This document shows, piece by piece, positions 9,291-20,346 of a stretch of DNA of 64,000 nt. The position numbers and the translations under genes are program-made. The first letter of the stretch is position 1, and every line of letters starts with the position of its first letter. Location of the stretch: positions 4,662,372 to 4,726,371 of the forward strand of contig NC_134655.1 of NCBI RefSeq assembly GCF_030463565.1, given 5' to 3'. A model generated the notes under the pieces. That model did no database searches and was not told where the DNA came from. It saw only the letters and a list, made by a program, of their open reading frames with translations. Source of the stretch: Pelecanus crispus. Taxonomy: Eukaryota > Chordata > Aves > Pelecaniformes > Pelecanidae.

Positions 9291-12200
9291 TTAAACAGAG
9301 GGCATTTTTGTTCTCTAAATCTTGGTTAAGAAATGCCATAGTCATTTCATTTTCTCATTCTACTGACATACAATGAATGGGGAAGTTTCCCCATTTGCAG
9401 AATAACCTAGCTATAACTGATTAATTGAAAACCCATATTCTATTTGATTTTGTGAGCTAACTTTGCCTCTTGTAAAAATCACGTTATGTCCACTTTGAGA
9501 ACAGAACTGCTAAGAAGGTAATGAGAGCAAGCTACTTGCGAGATGTAAAGGTAAAATGAGACTTCTAGGGGAAGAGTTTGGGCCATTAATATACATTATG
9601 AAGAATTACATTGATTTGTTTTGCAAATCAAGTTAAAACAGTTAATAAAATGTTAGAAACGTATACAAATCTATAATTAGTGAAACAGCGTGACACATAA
9701 AAACTATGAACCTTACCTTTCACTCAACATCCTTTGGTTGCTAAATACTTCTGGGATACTTTTATTCTAAATTTCTATGGAGAGGTAATCTGAAGTTCCT
9801 TTCCTTTTTATGAACATGTTATGTGTAAGATAGAGCTACGATTGGGTTTTACTACTCAACAAAACTGATTTCTTCTTTGTCTTTTATCGGGCAATTACTC
9901 CTGTAGATGCAACTGAGGATGGGCATAATATAGGCTGGTGAAACTTGAAGAAATGAGCAATAAATCATGCGACATTGTGTCCAAAACCATTTACCTCTTG
10001 TATCTTAACTGAATTAATAATATTGCTCTTTGTGGAATTTCACAGACACCTACGGGAACCCATTACTCGTCCCTCAATACTCCTGCAGCAGACGACATAT
10101 ATGGCCCTCCATCTGGCTCAACAGCACGACTACCAATCGCTTAATTACTTCATATTATAGACATTACAGCCACTTGTGGAAACTATCATGAAAGAAATAG
10201 TTTCAAATTTCTGGTCTTTTACAGTGCCTGCCTCATGCAGACATTGGTAGGGTAGAAAGAGCAAATAAATGAAACACAAAGCAAACATACCTCCAGCTCT
10301 GAGAACTACAGGTTCTTCAAGTCTGGTGAAGATGAAGAGACACAAAGAGGGGATCTTGATTTCCCTTTACAGTTGCTGGAAGACAATGCAACCACAGTTA
10401 AGGAAGCATTTCATACTCAGGCTATGGTGGTTTCGCTAAGTAAAACTGAAGAATATGAAACTGACTCTATATAACAGCAGAGCACTGACTTTACAGGGTA
10501 AACTATGGCTGTGTGCTAGACCAGTACCCAGAGAAACAGTGAGGCAGAAACCTACAAAAGTTTGTGAAAGTGATTAATAATTTGTGACATAAAAGACAGT
10601 AAAATTAAATCCCGTCCCATATCCAGACAATTATTTCAGTAATGCAAGGATATCACATACTAACAGGTATTCTTACGTATTTTATGAGTTACAAAAATAA
10701 AAAATTGTCGCTACAGAAAATCAGTAACGTTGATTCAATACCCACATCAAAGCCTCTAAACAACATTTATTGGAAGAGAGATAAAACCAATTAGTTATTC
10801 TTCCTACTAATGGAAGTTGAGAAAGCGTATGCAAATTGAAGATTAGTCTGCAGTTTGGGGAAGTATTTCCTAATAGTCACATAGAAAAATATGAACAATT
10901 CGAGTTTTCAGGAAGGCAAAGCACTCTTTTTAAGAGGGCCCACCAGAAAAATGCATTTCCATTAGCTCTGTTCTTTGCACCTACCTGCGTCCCTAATCAC
11001 GCGCGTCCACCACCCCAAAATTCTCCACGACTGAATTATGCTTACGTTGCTTTCTCAGCTCCCCAGCAAAAACATTGCAAGTGCAACGTAATAGCAAAGG
11101 ACTTTAAAAGAGACCAGAAAACACTGATACATTTCTTGTTACATACACAGACAGCTTATTCATAGTTACAGTCAAGCAAGCCCAGGGGTTGATGACTAAA
11201 ACCAAACATAAACAAAATAGAAAACCCAAGCCCTTTCTTTCAAATTGTTTCCTTTCTTCCTCCCACATGTATCCTTCAGCAGCCAGCTGGAATAAGCATG
11301 CAATGAACGCAGTTCACCTTGCTCTATAGTTTTAAGGCTTTAATATATTTAAAACTCTAAAACCACTTTAAGTTTTCATGAAAAAGTATAGAAAGAAATC
11401 CAAACAATATATGGAAATGCTCAAGCAATCTCAGCTCCACCCAACTGACAGACCAGGTAGAAAAGAATGAAAAATAAAAGGAATACATCTTCAAAAACCA
11501 GTCTAATTCTACCAGGAGCTATCAACGATATAACACAATATAATTCTATAGCTGTTGCATGATAGCACTGCATGGCAGAATCAACGTTACTGGGATGTTC
11601 AGTTGTGTATTTTCATACTAACATGTTTGAATTTCTTTAAAACCTAAACTTAATCTCAGTTTCCTAGTGTTTATAATACTTCTTTTGGGAATAATTACAT
11701 TTCTGTAGTTACAGCTTATTCACTGTATTGCCATAACACTTAGGAGCTATAATCATGGACAAGAACATATTGTGTTAGATGCTGTAAAAACACAAAACAA
11801 AAAAAAAGATTGCTGTTAAAGCACACGATGAGCAGGCAGCAAACAGATAGAGAATGGAGATGTACAAAGAAATAATGAGGCATTAACAATCAATATGGCA
11901 AGTAGAAGATCTGGCGTGCCAGCTTCCAAATCGAGTTACTGGAGACTCCAAAAAATCTCTTTTCCCACATCCAAGAGGCAGAATGAAAGAAAACATTTAA
12001 TATTTTTAGTATTTTAATATTTATCCAAAAATTTAACAAGTGGGTGGTGGAAGTGGGTGTCGGGGATTGGTGAGAGTTGTCATCTAAATAATGAATCACA
12101 AGTGACGTAGGCAAAGAGTCACCTTGAAAGCAGATCAAGTACGTTAGGTTTGAGTGACAGAGGAGGGAGAGCCAGTAGAGAGACATATGGTCAAAATTAC

Positions 12201-13251
12201 TGGCTAGGGAAACAATCTTTGCAGCTGTATTACGGAAAAAAGGTTATTTTTACCCTTAAATGACTGATGCACACGAACTCCTAACTCAAATTAAATATAC
12301 CTTTGGCAGGGGCACTTTGACTTAAAAACATGAAGGCACCAGGGACTGCATCGGTGGGCAAGACCCGACCTCCACTGCTGACCGACTGCTGCCAAACCGC
12401 AGTGCAAGGCGGGAAAGCTCCTTCTGTTCCCGGCCACGACGGTTTGCCGGTAGGGCCACAGCACTGCTGTGCTTTGAGGCTGATTCAATGCCTCTATTAG
12501 GACACTTGGTGAGCTAGCCAAGGAAAGAATTCATTAAGAGAGGAAGAAAGTGTTATGGAGGTAGGTAGAGGGCTAGAAATGGTTCCACACCCTGCAGTAC
12601 TACCTCCTAAATGGTGGAACACCCACATGCCTGATGTCTAGCCCCTGTATTTTAACAACACAACAATCTAGATGGGGAAGAGAGAGAATTTTATGGCACA
12701 CAAGTGCCCGCTCACAACTTGACTGCAAAACAGGCAGCTTTTGCTCCTCACTTATCATATTTTGATCCAAAATTCAGGGATTACACCCGTGGCCTGCTTG
12801 GATACCAGAGACTGAAGATCCCACGCCGTACCAAGCAGCCCCAGAAGCAAGGCGGGTTGCTCATCGCGCCAAACCCAGGCCTGACTGGCACCGGACAATC
12901 CCAAACCCGTGACAACTGTCAAATGACATAGCAGTGTATCAAAAAAAAAAACCCCCAAAACCCCACCGTACCGCGGGGCACGGCGCTGCCAGGACAGCGC
13001 GCCGCGTTGCTGTTTTCACAGTTTTGTGCCAGAGCGGGCGAGGCCGGCAGCGGGGGCGGGCGGGGGCGGGCGGGGGCGCTGAGGCGAGGCGCGCGGCGGG
13101 CACGGCCGCCTCTGCACCCGGCGCCAACGGTCGCTCGCGCGCTGACGGCTTGTTTACTTCCTCCCCGGCGCGCGCCCGCTCCCTCCCTCCCTCCCGCGCT
13201 CCGCCGCCGCCGCCCCGCGCGCCCGGCGCCCCCCGCCGAGCTCCCCGCCGG

Positions 13252-13754
13252 CCAATCGGGGCTGGCCCCGACCGCGGGGCGGGGGGGGGGGGGAAGAGGG
13301 GGAGACAGGCTCCTCCGAAAAGGAGCTGGGCGAAGGCAACGTCAGCCGGCCGCTCGCATCGGACGGGACTTTGCCGCTGATTGGCCACGGGACCTGCCCA
13401 TCTCCCCAAGCCCCCGCCTTCCGCTTTACTCGCGCCGCCGAATACACGCCGCTCCCCGCCCCCGCCTCCCTCAGCTGTGTGTGTGAGGCGCGGATTGGCT
13501 AATGCCCCTGCCGCTCACCTCTCCCCGCCAGTCAGCGTCGGCCCCGCCTCTTTCCCCGCTCACCCGTCTCCAGCACAGGATACACCCCGCTACTCCGCGG
13601 CCCGCCCGGGGCTGCCGCCGCCTCCCATTGGTCCACTGCGCCGCCCATCCGCCGGGGCCCCGCCTCCCCCGGGCCGCGCGCGGCGGAGCCCGCCCCCCGC
13701 ACCAGCTCCGCCCGCTGATTGAGTGGCTGGGGCACGGCCGCCGCTCCCTATTGG
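13252..13754. promoter_or_regulatory. Array of five CCAAT boxes (NF-Y type)
   Basis: One CCAAT at 13252-13256 and four inverted ATTGG at 13380-13384, 13494-13498, 13627-13631 and 13750-13754. Start-to-start spacing is 128, 114, 133 and 123 bases. Several have good NF-Y flanks (TGATTGGC, GGATTGGCT, CTATTGGCT). A near miss, TGATTGAG, lies at 13716. NF-Y commonly binds such elements in TATA-less CpG-island promoters. Confidence 0.65.
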
Positions 13755-13896
13755 CTCTCCCCCTGCCGCTCCGGCCAGCCGCACGGCCGCCTCCCCGCTG
13801 CCCGCCCCGCCCGCCTCGGCGCCGGGGCCCCGCCCGCCGCCCGCCGGGGCCCCGCCCCCGCCTCCCTCCCGGCGCGCGCCCCCGCCCTCCGCGGGG

Positions 13897-13906
13897 GTCA
13901 CGTGAT
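13897..13906. promoter_or_regulatory. E-box/CLEAR-like motif
   Basis: GTCACGTGAT contains a palindromic CACGTG core (13899-13904) with flanks that suit USF and the MiT/TFE family. It lies 228 bases before the IRS4 start codon, at the downstream end of the promoter block. Confidence 0.55.
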
Positions 13907-14029
13907 GTTTTCGCCGTGGTGCCGCCGCGGCTGCCTGCGTGAGTGCGAGTAGCCGGACGCGGCGCGGCCGGCGGGAGGGCGCGGACGGGGGCGGCGGGTG
14001 GGCGCGCAGGCAGGCACCGCCCGCTCCCC

Positions 14030-14065
14030 ATGCGCGGCCCGCCGCGGGGGGCGCTTCCCCGGTGA
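14030..14065 (+). promoter_or_regulatory. Short upstream open reading frame
   Basis: ATG at 14030 opens 11 codons ending in TGA at 14063-14065, in the same frame as IRS4 but closed 66 bases before its start. The ATG context (CCCC before it) is weak. If inside the transcript it could lower initiation at 14132; the transcription start would have to lie upstream. Confidence 0.45.
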
Positions 14066-14131
14066 GGGCGGATTCCCGCTGCCCGCCCCGTGCCCCTTCC
14101 CCGGCGCTCCGGACCCTGCCTGGCCCCTAAG

Positions 14132-17100
14132 ATGGCGAGTGGGATGAATGGCCCGGGCGGCGGCGGCGGCGCGGCGGCCGGGGGCGGCGAGGAGGAGCCG
14201 GGCCCCCGCCACCCGGGAGGCGGAGCCGCGCCTCAGCAGGAGCCCGGCGTGCCCGGCGCGGCGGCGGGCGAGGGGGAGCCGGCGGCGGGCGAGGGCGGCC
14301 GCTGCCCGTCCCCTCAGCCCCACCACCTGCTGCTGCTGCTGCGGCGCTCGCCCAGCGCCTCGCTCTGCCCGCCGCCGGAGGCCGCCCCCGCGGCCGGCCG
14401 CGCCGCCCCCGCCGTGGGCCGCGGCGGGCAGCCCCTCCCGGCGGGCCGCGGCGCCCCGCCGCCCGCCGCCGGCGAGGACGTGAGGAAGTGCGGCTACCTG
14501 CGGAAGCAGAAGCACGGGCACAAGCGGTACTTCGTCCTGCGGGCCGAGAGCCACCTGGCCCCCGCCCGGCTGGAGTACTACGACAGCGAGAAGAAGTTCA
14601 AGAGCAGCTTGCGGGCGGCGGGGGCCGGCGGGGCGGCCCCCCTCTGCTGCCCCCCGCCCAAGCGGGTCATCCCCCTCTACCAGTGCTTCACCGTCAGCCG
14701 GCGGGCGGACGCCAAGCACAAGCACATCATCGCCCTGTACACCAAGGACGAGTACTTCGCCATGCTGGCGGAGAACGAGGCCGAGCAGGAGGCCTGGTAC
14801 CAGGCGATCAGCGAGCTCATGAGCCAGAGCAAGAGGGGCTTCCTGGAGCAGGAGGACCATGCCGATCAGCAGGCGGACGAGGACGACGAGCACTACGGGG
14901 CCGCCCTGAGGCCCGGCACCGTCTTCAAGGAGGTGTGGCAGGTCAATGTTAAGCCCAAAGGGTTGGGACAAACGAAAAACCTTACCGGGGTGTACAGGTT
15001 GTGCCTCTCCAGCAAGGCCATCCACCTCGTCAAGCTGAACTCGGAGGTGCCCTCCGTCCACTTGCAGCTAATGAATATTCGCCGCTGCGGACACTCGGAG
15101 AACTTCTTCTTCATCGAAGTGGGCAGGTCTGCCTCCATCGGGCCTGGAGAGCTCTGGATGCAAGTGGATGATTCGGTGGTTGCCCAGAATATGCACGAGA
15201 CTTTTCTGGACACCATGAAAGCTCTTAAGGCCTTTGCAGAGTTCAGGCCCCGAAGCAAGAGCCAATCTTCTGGTGGCGGTAGTGGTACCAATCCTATCTC
15301 CTTCATCACCACGAGGAGGCACTTGGGCAACCTGCCCCCCAGCCAGACGGGCTTGCAGAGAAGATCTAGAACTGAGAGCGTTGCCGGAGGGACCCCTCCT
15401 ACCACCAAAAGCAGCAACTCCTATCGCTTCAGAACATCTAGCGAAGGAGAAGGAACCATGACGAGACCTTTTAGGTCAGTGACTGGGAGTCTGATCCACC
15501 TGAATACTGCGAGGATGAATTTGGGCCGGCAAGAAGGGAGCGGAAGGTACGTGAGAGCCGCTTTCAGCTCATCTTATCACACCAGGTCTGCTTCGCTGCC
15601 CGTTTCTCATTTTCCCTCCACTACGAGTCCCATCAGTGTTTCGTCCAGTAGCGGCCATGGCTCTGCTTCGGACATGTTGACCAGGCCTTCTAGCTCATCC
15701 GTTTGTGGTTCCCCAAGCGATGGGGGATTTATCTCTTCTGATGAGTATGGCTCCAGCCCTGGAGATTTCAGGTACTTTCGGGTCAGGAGTAATACGCCGG
15801 ATTCCCTGGGAAACACACCGCCTATCAGAGAGGAGAACTGTCTGAGTGAGTACATGTCCATGAGTAAGCAACAGGCAGATGATAGCTCAAGAGATGATTA
15901 TATGGAGGCTGAAAAGTGCTTCAGGAAAAGAACTTACTCTCTAACAAAACCAACTTCTGTAGCAGTGCAGCAGAAGACAACGCAAACCACGGCTTCGTTA
16001 GATGAAGATTCTGCAGGAAATCATGGACGATTACTTTACTCTGAAACACCAAAATTGAAAGATAACCACGAATCGGAGTACAATGACGCTAACCTTGATT
16101 CTGTATGTAACCAAAGTAGGAGTAAAGCCAGGGATGATGGGTACATGCCAATGATGCCAGGAGTTGCTTCTTCTCTGTCCAGCAACAGCGATTATTTGCC
16201 AATGACTCCTAAAAGCATGTCTGTTCCAAAACAGATTAACAATTCGTGGTCACCATCTCAGGTTGACTCCAGAGGATATATGATGATGTTTCCGAAGGCT
16301 AGCTCTTCACCTGTACGAAGTCCTTTAACTGGATTTATTTCTAAAGGAAGTAATGAGAAGATCATAAACAATGAGTATATGGATATGTCACCTGGTAATT
16401 CAGCTCCAAAGCACCCTGGTGATTCCAATTACATTCACACCGCTTCCATTTCCAAAGGTTTCAGTTCATATTTTTCTTTGCCCCGAAGCTTTAAGGCATT
16501 ATCAGGACAAAACGGTGACCACAGTGAATATGTTCCAATGTCTTCACCTGGAAAACTCTTGTATGGTGGACCAGAAAATGTAAAAGGGGTCAACAGTGAG
16601 GCTCTGGCTAACGGCATCTCTAAACCGCCGGTGGTGAAAGGTTCAGATGAAGGACTTGTGCAGAACAGGGCTACTAGGCCCACAAGACTCCCCCTAGGTA
16701 CAAGAGGGAGTAATACTATCCCAAGAATGTATGATCGTACAGTTCCACCTGAGCCAGCGAGTCCGGGTGAATACATAAATATTGATTTTAATGAAAAGGC
16801 GAGTAATACACCGTATTCCTTGTCTGCAGAAGGATCACCATCATCTCTAGGCTCAAGTAGTGACCACAGACAGTCCCCGCTTTCTGATTATATGAGTGTT
16901 GACTTGGATGTACAGTCACCAAAAGTAGCGAAGGAACTGTCCAACTCTCTAACAGATATTTCAATTTATGCAACTTCCAGTATTCCTGGAAACCAACCAA
17001 ATCCTGACTACGCTAGGCTTTCATTTGGCACCGCTTGTGTTAGCACCGCAAGTAACAGGACTGATGACTACACGGAGATGACATTCAACATGGCAGCGAC

Positions 17101-17641
17101 ACCACCTCGGCCATTTGCCGCCGAAGCAGACGACAGCGTAAAGATTGATAGCCCTTCTTCCATTGTTAATAGACTGTGCATTGTGGATCGATACGCTGGT
17201 AGCAGCAGCTTCGCTGTTCCTAGCTCTGAACCTCCTATGGGACCGAAAGTGATACGAGCCGATCCTCAAGGCAGGAGGAGACACAGTTCTGAAACATTCT
17301 CTTCTGCTGGGACTGTGACGACCTCCTCCTCTTTCTTTACTGATAGTAGCAAAAGACACAGCTCTGCCTCATTTGACAATGTTTGGTTAAAACCAGATGA
17401 AAACATTTCTGATGGTCAGGAAAGCAAAATGTCCAGGGATACCTCAACTGGATTTCAGAACGGCTTAAACTACATCGCTCTGAATTTACGCGATGATCCT
17501 ATAAGCTGTGAGGCAAGTACTACAGCGCCAACTTGCCATCTCCAAAATGGTACTTCAGGTTTGGACAGTGGAGCTTACGTAAGCATAGATTTCAGCAGGT
17601 CCGATGGTCTGAAGTGTAACGCTGCGAGAAAAGGTTCGTAA
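14132..17641 (+). CDS. IRS4: Insulin receptor substrate 4
   Basis: Cytoplasmic docking protein phosphorylated by insulin/IGF-1 receptors, passing the signal to PI3-kinase and Grb2. The ATG at 14132 (AAG before it, G after) is the first in-frame AUG and gives the family start MAS; 1169 residues (human about 1257). Residues 1-114 are Gly/Ala/Pro-rich and disordered. The PH domain is about 115-232 (CGYLRKQKHGHKRYFVLR). The PTB domain is about 265-369 (FKEVWQVNVKPKGLGQTKNL, IRRCGHSENFFFIEVGRS). PI3-kinase-type YxxM tyrosines are 574, 671, 688, 716, 749, 800 and 980; YINI at 881 suits Grb2; tyrosines 1114 and 1149 (NYIAL, AYVSI) resemble SHP2 sites. IRS4 rather than IRS1/2 is shown by DSRGYMMMFP, SSYFSLP, RLCIVD and the convergent COL4A5. 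The unspliced frame ends Lys-Gly-Ser-stop; splicing at 17633/17634 would instead give Lys-Asp-stop. Confidence 0.93.
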   Translation: MASGMNGPGGGGGAAAGGGEEEPGPRHPGGGAAPQQEPGVPGAAAGEGEPAAGEGGRCPSPQPHHLLLLLRRSPSASLCPPPEAAPAAGRAAPAVGRGGQPLPAGRGAPPPAAGEDVRKCGYLRKQKHGHKRYFVLRAESHLAPARLEYYDSEKKFKSSLRAAGAGGAAPLCCPPPKRVIPLYQCFTVSRRADAKHKHIIALYTKDEYFAMLAENEAEQEAWYQAISELMSQSKRGFLEQEDHADQQADEDDEHYGAALRPGTVFKEVWQVNVKPKGLGQTKNLTGVYRLCLSSKAIHLVKLNSEVPSVHLQLMNIRRCGHSENFFFIEVGRSASIGPGELWMQVDDSVVAQNMHETFLDTMKALKAFAEFRPRSKSQSSGGGSGTNPISFITTRRHLGNLPPSQTGLQRRSRTESVAGGTPPTTKSSNSYRFRTSSEGEGTMTRPFRSVTGSLIHLNTARMNLGRQEGSGRYVRAAFSSSYHTRSASLPVSHFPSTTSPISVSSSSGHGSASDMLTRPSSSSVCGSPSDGGFISSDEYGSSPGDFRYFRVRSNTPDSLGNTPPIREENCLSEYMSMSKQQADDSSRDDYMEAEKCFRKRTYSLTKPTSVAVQQKTTQTTASLDEDSAGNHGRLLYSETPKLKDNHESEYNDANLDSVCNQSRSKARDDGYMPMMPGVASSLSSNSDYLPMTPKSMSVPKQINNSWSPSQVDSRGYMMMFPKASSSPVRSPLTGFISKGSNEKIINNEYMDMSPGNSAPKHPGDSNYIHTASISKGFSSYFSLPRSFKALSGQNGDHSEYVPMSSPGKLLYGGPENVKGVNSEALANGISKPPVVKGSDEGLVQNRATRPTRLPLGTRGSNTIPRMYDRTVPPEPASPGEYINIDFNEKASNTPYSLSAEGSPSSLGSSSDHRQSPLSDYMSVDLDVQSPKVAKELSNSLTDISIYATSSIPGNQPNPDYARLSFGTACVSTASNRTDDYTEMTFNMAATPPRPFAAEADDSVKIDSPSSIVNRLCIVDRYAGSSSFAVPSSEPPMGPKVIRADPQGRRRHSSETFSSAGTVTTSSSFFTDSSKRHSSASFDNVWLKPDENISDGQESKMSRDTSTGFQNGLNYIALNLRDDPISCEASTTAPTCHLQNGTSGLDSGAYVSIDFSRSDGLKCNAARKGS

Positions 17642-20259
17642 CTTTAAAAGCACTTTCCTTTCATGCTTGCTTAACTGTAGGAATTAGATTCTCTGCCTGA
17701 TACTAAAGTGCGGTCTTTGGGGTGGGGTAAATGTTTTTTATAATCTTCTGTATTATTCTAGCACGACCAGTCTCGTCGTAGCGCAGCATCCTAACCTGAA
17801 CAAAGATGAAAGGGGACGTGGGCCTTGGCCTGCAGGATTTATGGGACTCTTTTAGGCAGCTAGAGCTGTTATCAAACTGTCATCTGCCTCGTTTTTTTTA
17901 TAAAAGCATTTTGCTGGTATGAACATTAGTTGTATAAACAGTAGTTGTATTTCATGCTGTGAACTCTTGTCCTGAAATTATGGTAGCTCTTTTTTTCCTT
18001 CATTTTTGTTCTCATCTTCTTCCCTTATTGTAACTAGATGACTCTTCAGCCCCCACTACCCCCTCCCCCATGAACTTGATACTTTGTAATCTGTGTCATG
18101 GATAGGGAAAGCTGAAAATTGCTAAATTGGCTTTAGACTTCAAAATTTGGGGCTTAGATCTGCTTCTTTTACTAAACGTAGGTGAAATGCATGTTTTAGG
18201 GTTTTTTGTGTGCAAATGCGGGCAGATTTACTTAGCTGAATCTTATGTAAACAGAACTCAGTTTTTTCCCTTGAAGGTTTGGTGTGCTCTTTTTGAGCTC
18301 TGGTCTCCAAAGTATCCGCGTGTCCTCCGGAGAAGCCATCTCCCGTCTCGCGGTGGCTGGCCTGGGTGGTGGGGGGCTCCTGCAGCCCATGCCCTCCGCG
18401 TTCTCCACTTCGTAGTGTCCGAGGGCTTAGCGGAGCCGTAACCCGGCCGCTGCTCTACGGAGGGATCTGCCTTTCGCGTAGCAGGTGAGGATTGTCTGTA
18501 ATAGAGGAAAAGGAGGCTCTGAGTGGCGTCTTCCAGGTCTGAAACTTCGGAGAGAAGGCTGCTAGCTTTCCAGTGATCACTGGTCTGACCAAACTTAAGG
18601 TAATGCAGTTTGAGGTGTGCATAAAAAAAATATCGGTGTTGGGGGTGGGGAGGGAGGATATGGGAAAGAGGAGGGATGCTCCTGTTCATATGTTAAGCTC
18701 TTTGCTCTCACGATGGGAGCAAAAAATAGTAATTAGCTGTTGGTGGTATTATGCGTGTCCACTGACTGAACAGCAGTGTTTGTGCAAGCGCTGCCTCGCA
18801 CTGTAACTTTGGAAGTGTAATCCTTATTTTGGTGTCAGTGACCCACTGAACTCCTTACAGTAATTCCCTCACCCTGATAGAAAACTGTGTTGGAAATGAT
18901 GTTTTCCTCTCTTTGCAAATGTATGTGTAGTCAATAATTGATGAGTACTAAGAGGAAATATTTAATCGCTGTTGGACATTGATATTTGTCTACTTCTCTG
19001 TCAACAGAGAAGGCAGTAAAGGGGGGGGGGCTACTGCTGGCTTTTATATTTTTAATTACAATCTTCAACACTGAAATGATAGGGTTTTTTTTTCCCTAGT
19101 TTCACTTTAAAACTAAGTGTCTAAAGGCAGAAGGTATTGCTTAAAATTGTGTAGCCCTTAATAGTGGAAGGTAAAAGCCTGACTCAGCTTGCATGCCATT
19201 CGAAGTCTGGCAGCACTGCTTGGGGCTGCTCAGAAATGTGTGGTTTGCCTCAGTGGTTTTTTTCCTCTGCTTTGTTTTGTTGGTTGGAATCAAATTTAGA
19301 AGACGTTGAAAGCTGCCAGTCCAAGAAGTGCTTTTTTTCCAAAGTTAGTCTTTCAGCACTTCAAAGATTTGTCTGCTAAGTCAAAGGCACACTGATTGCC
19401 GTAGCTGATTTGTATTGGGGTTTTGGGGAGTTTTTTTGGGTTTTTTTTGTTTTTTTTTTTTGAAAAAAGCATCCCCAAAGACAGCAGAATTCCTACTTGA
19501 TCTTACTCCCCTCATATGACTAAAATCTGTGTTATAAAGTAAAACTTTTTACAAAAACAGGAAAAAAAGATTATTTCCTTTTGGCTGGACTGTGAATATT
19601 ACATTTAAAAATATGTTTCAAGAGATAATGTGTTTAGAAATTGTATTTATGTTAAACATTGTGCTTACTACTGCTACAGCAAAGTAGCTGCAGCCCTGCA
19701 CTTGCGGTTTTTCCCTTTCTATTACAAGTTGCGGAGGGGCAAGAGACTTACAGCTGCTGGTTTTTGCTGTGAATTGCAGTTTTTCTGGAAATGAAACGTG
19801 CATTAAAATGAAGTGAAAGAAACTCTGCATAAAAACATGGGCATTGGCAGGAAATTAAGCATGAGAATAGTAAGAGCTTAGGTTGGTGGTTTCTTTCTAG
19901 TCCTAAAAAGACAAACAAAATTACAAAACACTGCTCCAAAACAAGGCCTCACAGTTTTCTATAAAGACAGCGTAAAATATTTCTGGTCTATAGTAGGAGG
20001 GCAGGTGGCTGTGGACATTGTTCACTTGTAGGTGGCTCAGGGAGGGCTGAACAGATTTCTGTATAGTCCAGGCTAAAAATAGCTTGCCAAACTTGAATAC
20101 AGTGTTGTAAATTGGTGGTGTATATCTGTTTCTTAGTAATGACTTAAAATTCTTGATTGTAAAGATACCAGTTTTCATTCGCATGCTAAATCGTGTCTCT
20201 GAGCTATAGCGTCATTTTAGAAGTCTGTGTTCTTGCAACAGCTTATCAGTTTCTACTGC

Positions 20260-20346
20260 AATAAAGCTTTTATTTTAATATTTTAAAAAGTTTTTCTGTA
20301 ATCCAGAAAAACACTTTCACATGCCATTTTGAACAGTGAAAATAAA
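20260..20346 (+). terminator. IRS4: Two candidate polyadenylation signals
   Basis: AATAAA at 20260-20265 and at 20341-20346, both followed by T-rich sequence. They would end an unspliced IRS4 transcript with a 3'UTR of about 2.6-2.7 kb. If the intron is real, they would serve only for an intronic isoform. Confidence 0.35.

Larger units (their letters stand above)
5549..12950. other. Intergenic region upstream of IRS4
   Basis: About 7.4 kb of AT-rich DNA with no exon or gene I can support. A 77-codon + frame at 5625-5855 directly after the ERV remnant has no family resemblance I recognise. Identified contents are a partial duplication at 6221-6470 and an old SINE-like fragment at 9165-9290. 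Homopolymer T runs occur near 7925. The rest shows nothing I can name. Confidence 0.6.
12951..14131 (+). promoter_or_regulatory. IRS4: IRS4 CpG-island promoter and 5'UTR
   Basis: Composition changes sharply at about 12960 to very GC-rich, CpG-dense sequence that continues into the coding exon to about 14.9 kb. There is no TATA box near the gene. The block holds many GC boxes (CCCCGCCC/GGGCGGGG), five canonical CCAAT boxes and a GTCACGTGAT E-box at 13897-13906. The transcription start is not determinable by eye; the E-box region at about 13.9 kb is the natural proximal promoter candidate, leaving a 5'UTR of up to about 230 bases. Long spurious frames on both strands here result from the scarcity of AT-rich stop codons. 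Confidence 0.8.

Noticed and set aside
12934-13960. Numerous long frames on both strands in the CpG island
   Set aside because: Expected from stop-poor GC-rich DNA; Pro/Arg/Ala/Gly composition, no domains.
14090-14131. Extension of IRS4 to a start at 14090
   Set aside because: That codon is GTG, not ATG. The ATG at 14132 has a good context and gives the family MAS start.
13898-15061. 387-codon open frame on - opposite the IRS4 start
   Set aside because: Leu/Ala/Arg-rich shadow of very GC-rich coding and promoter DNA. No domain, and the sense strand is a clear PH/PTB protein.
14132-17641. Identity as IRS2 or IRS1
   Set aside because: DSRGYMMMFP, SSYFSLP and RLCIVD favour IRS4, and the neighbour is COL4A5 in convergent orientation. 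Some IRS2-like C-terminal residues are shared ancestry.
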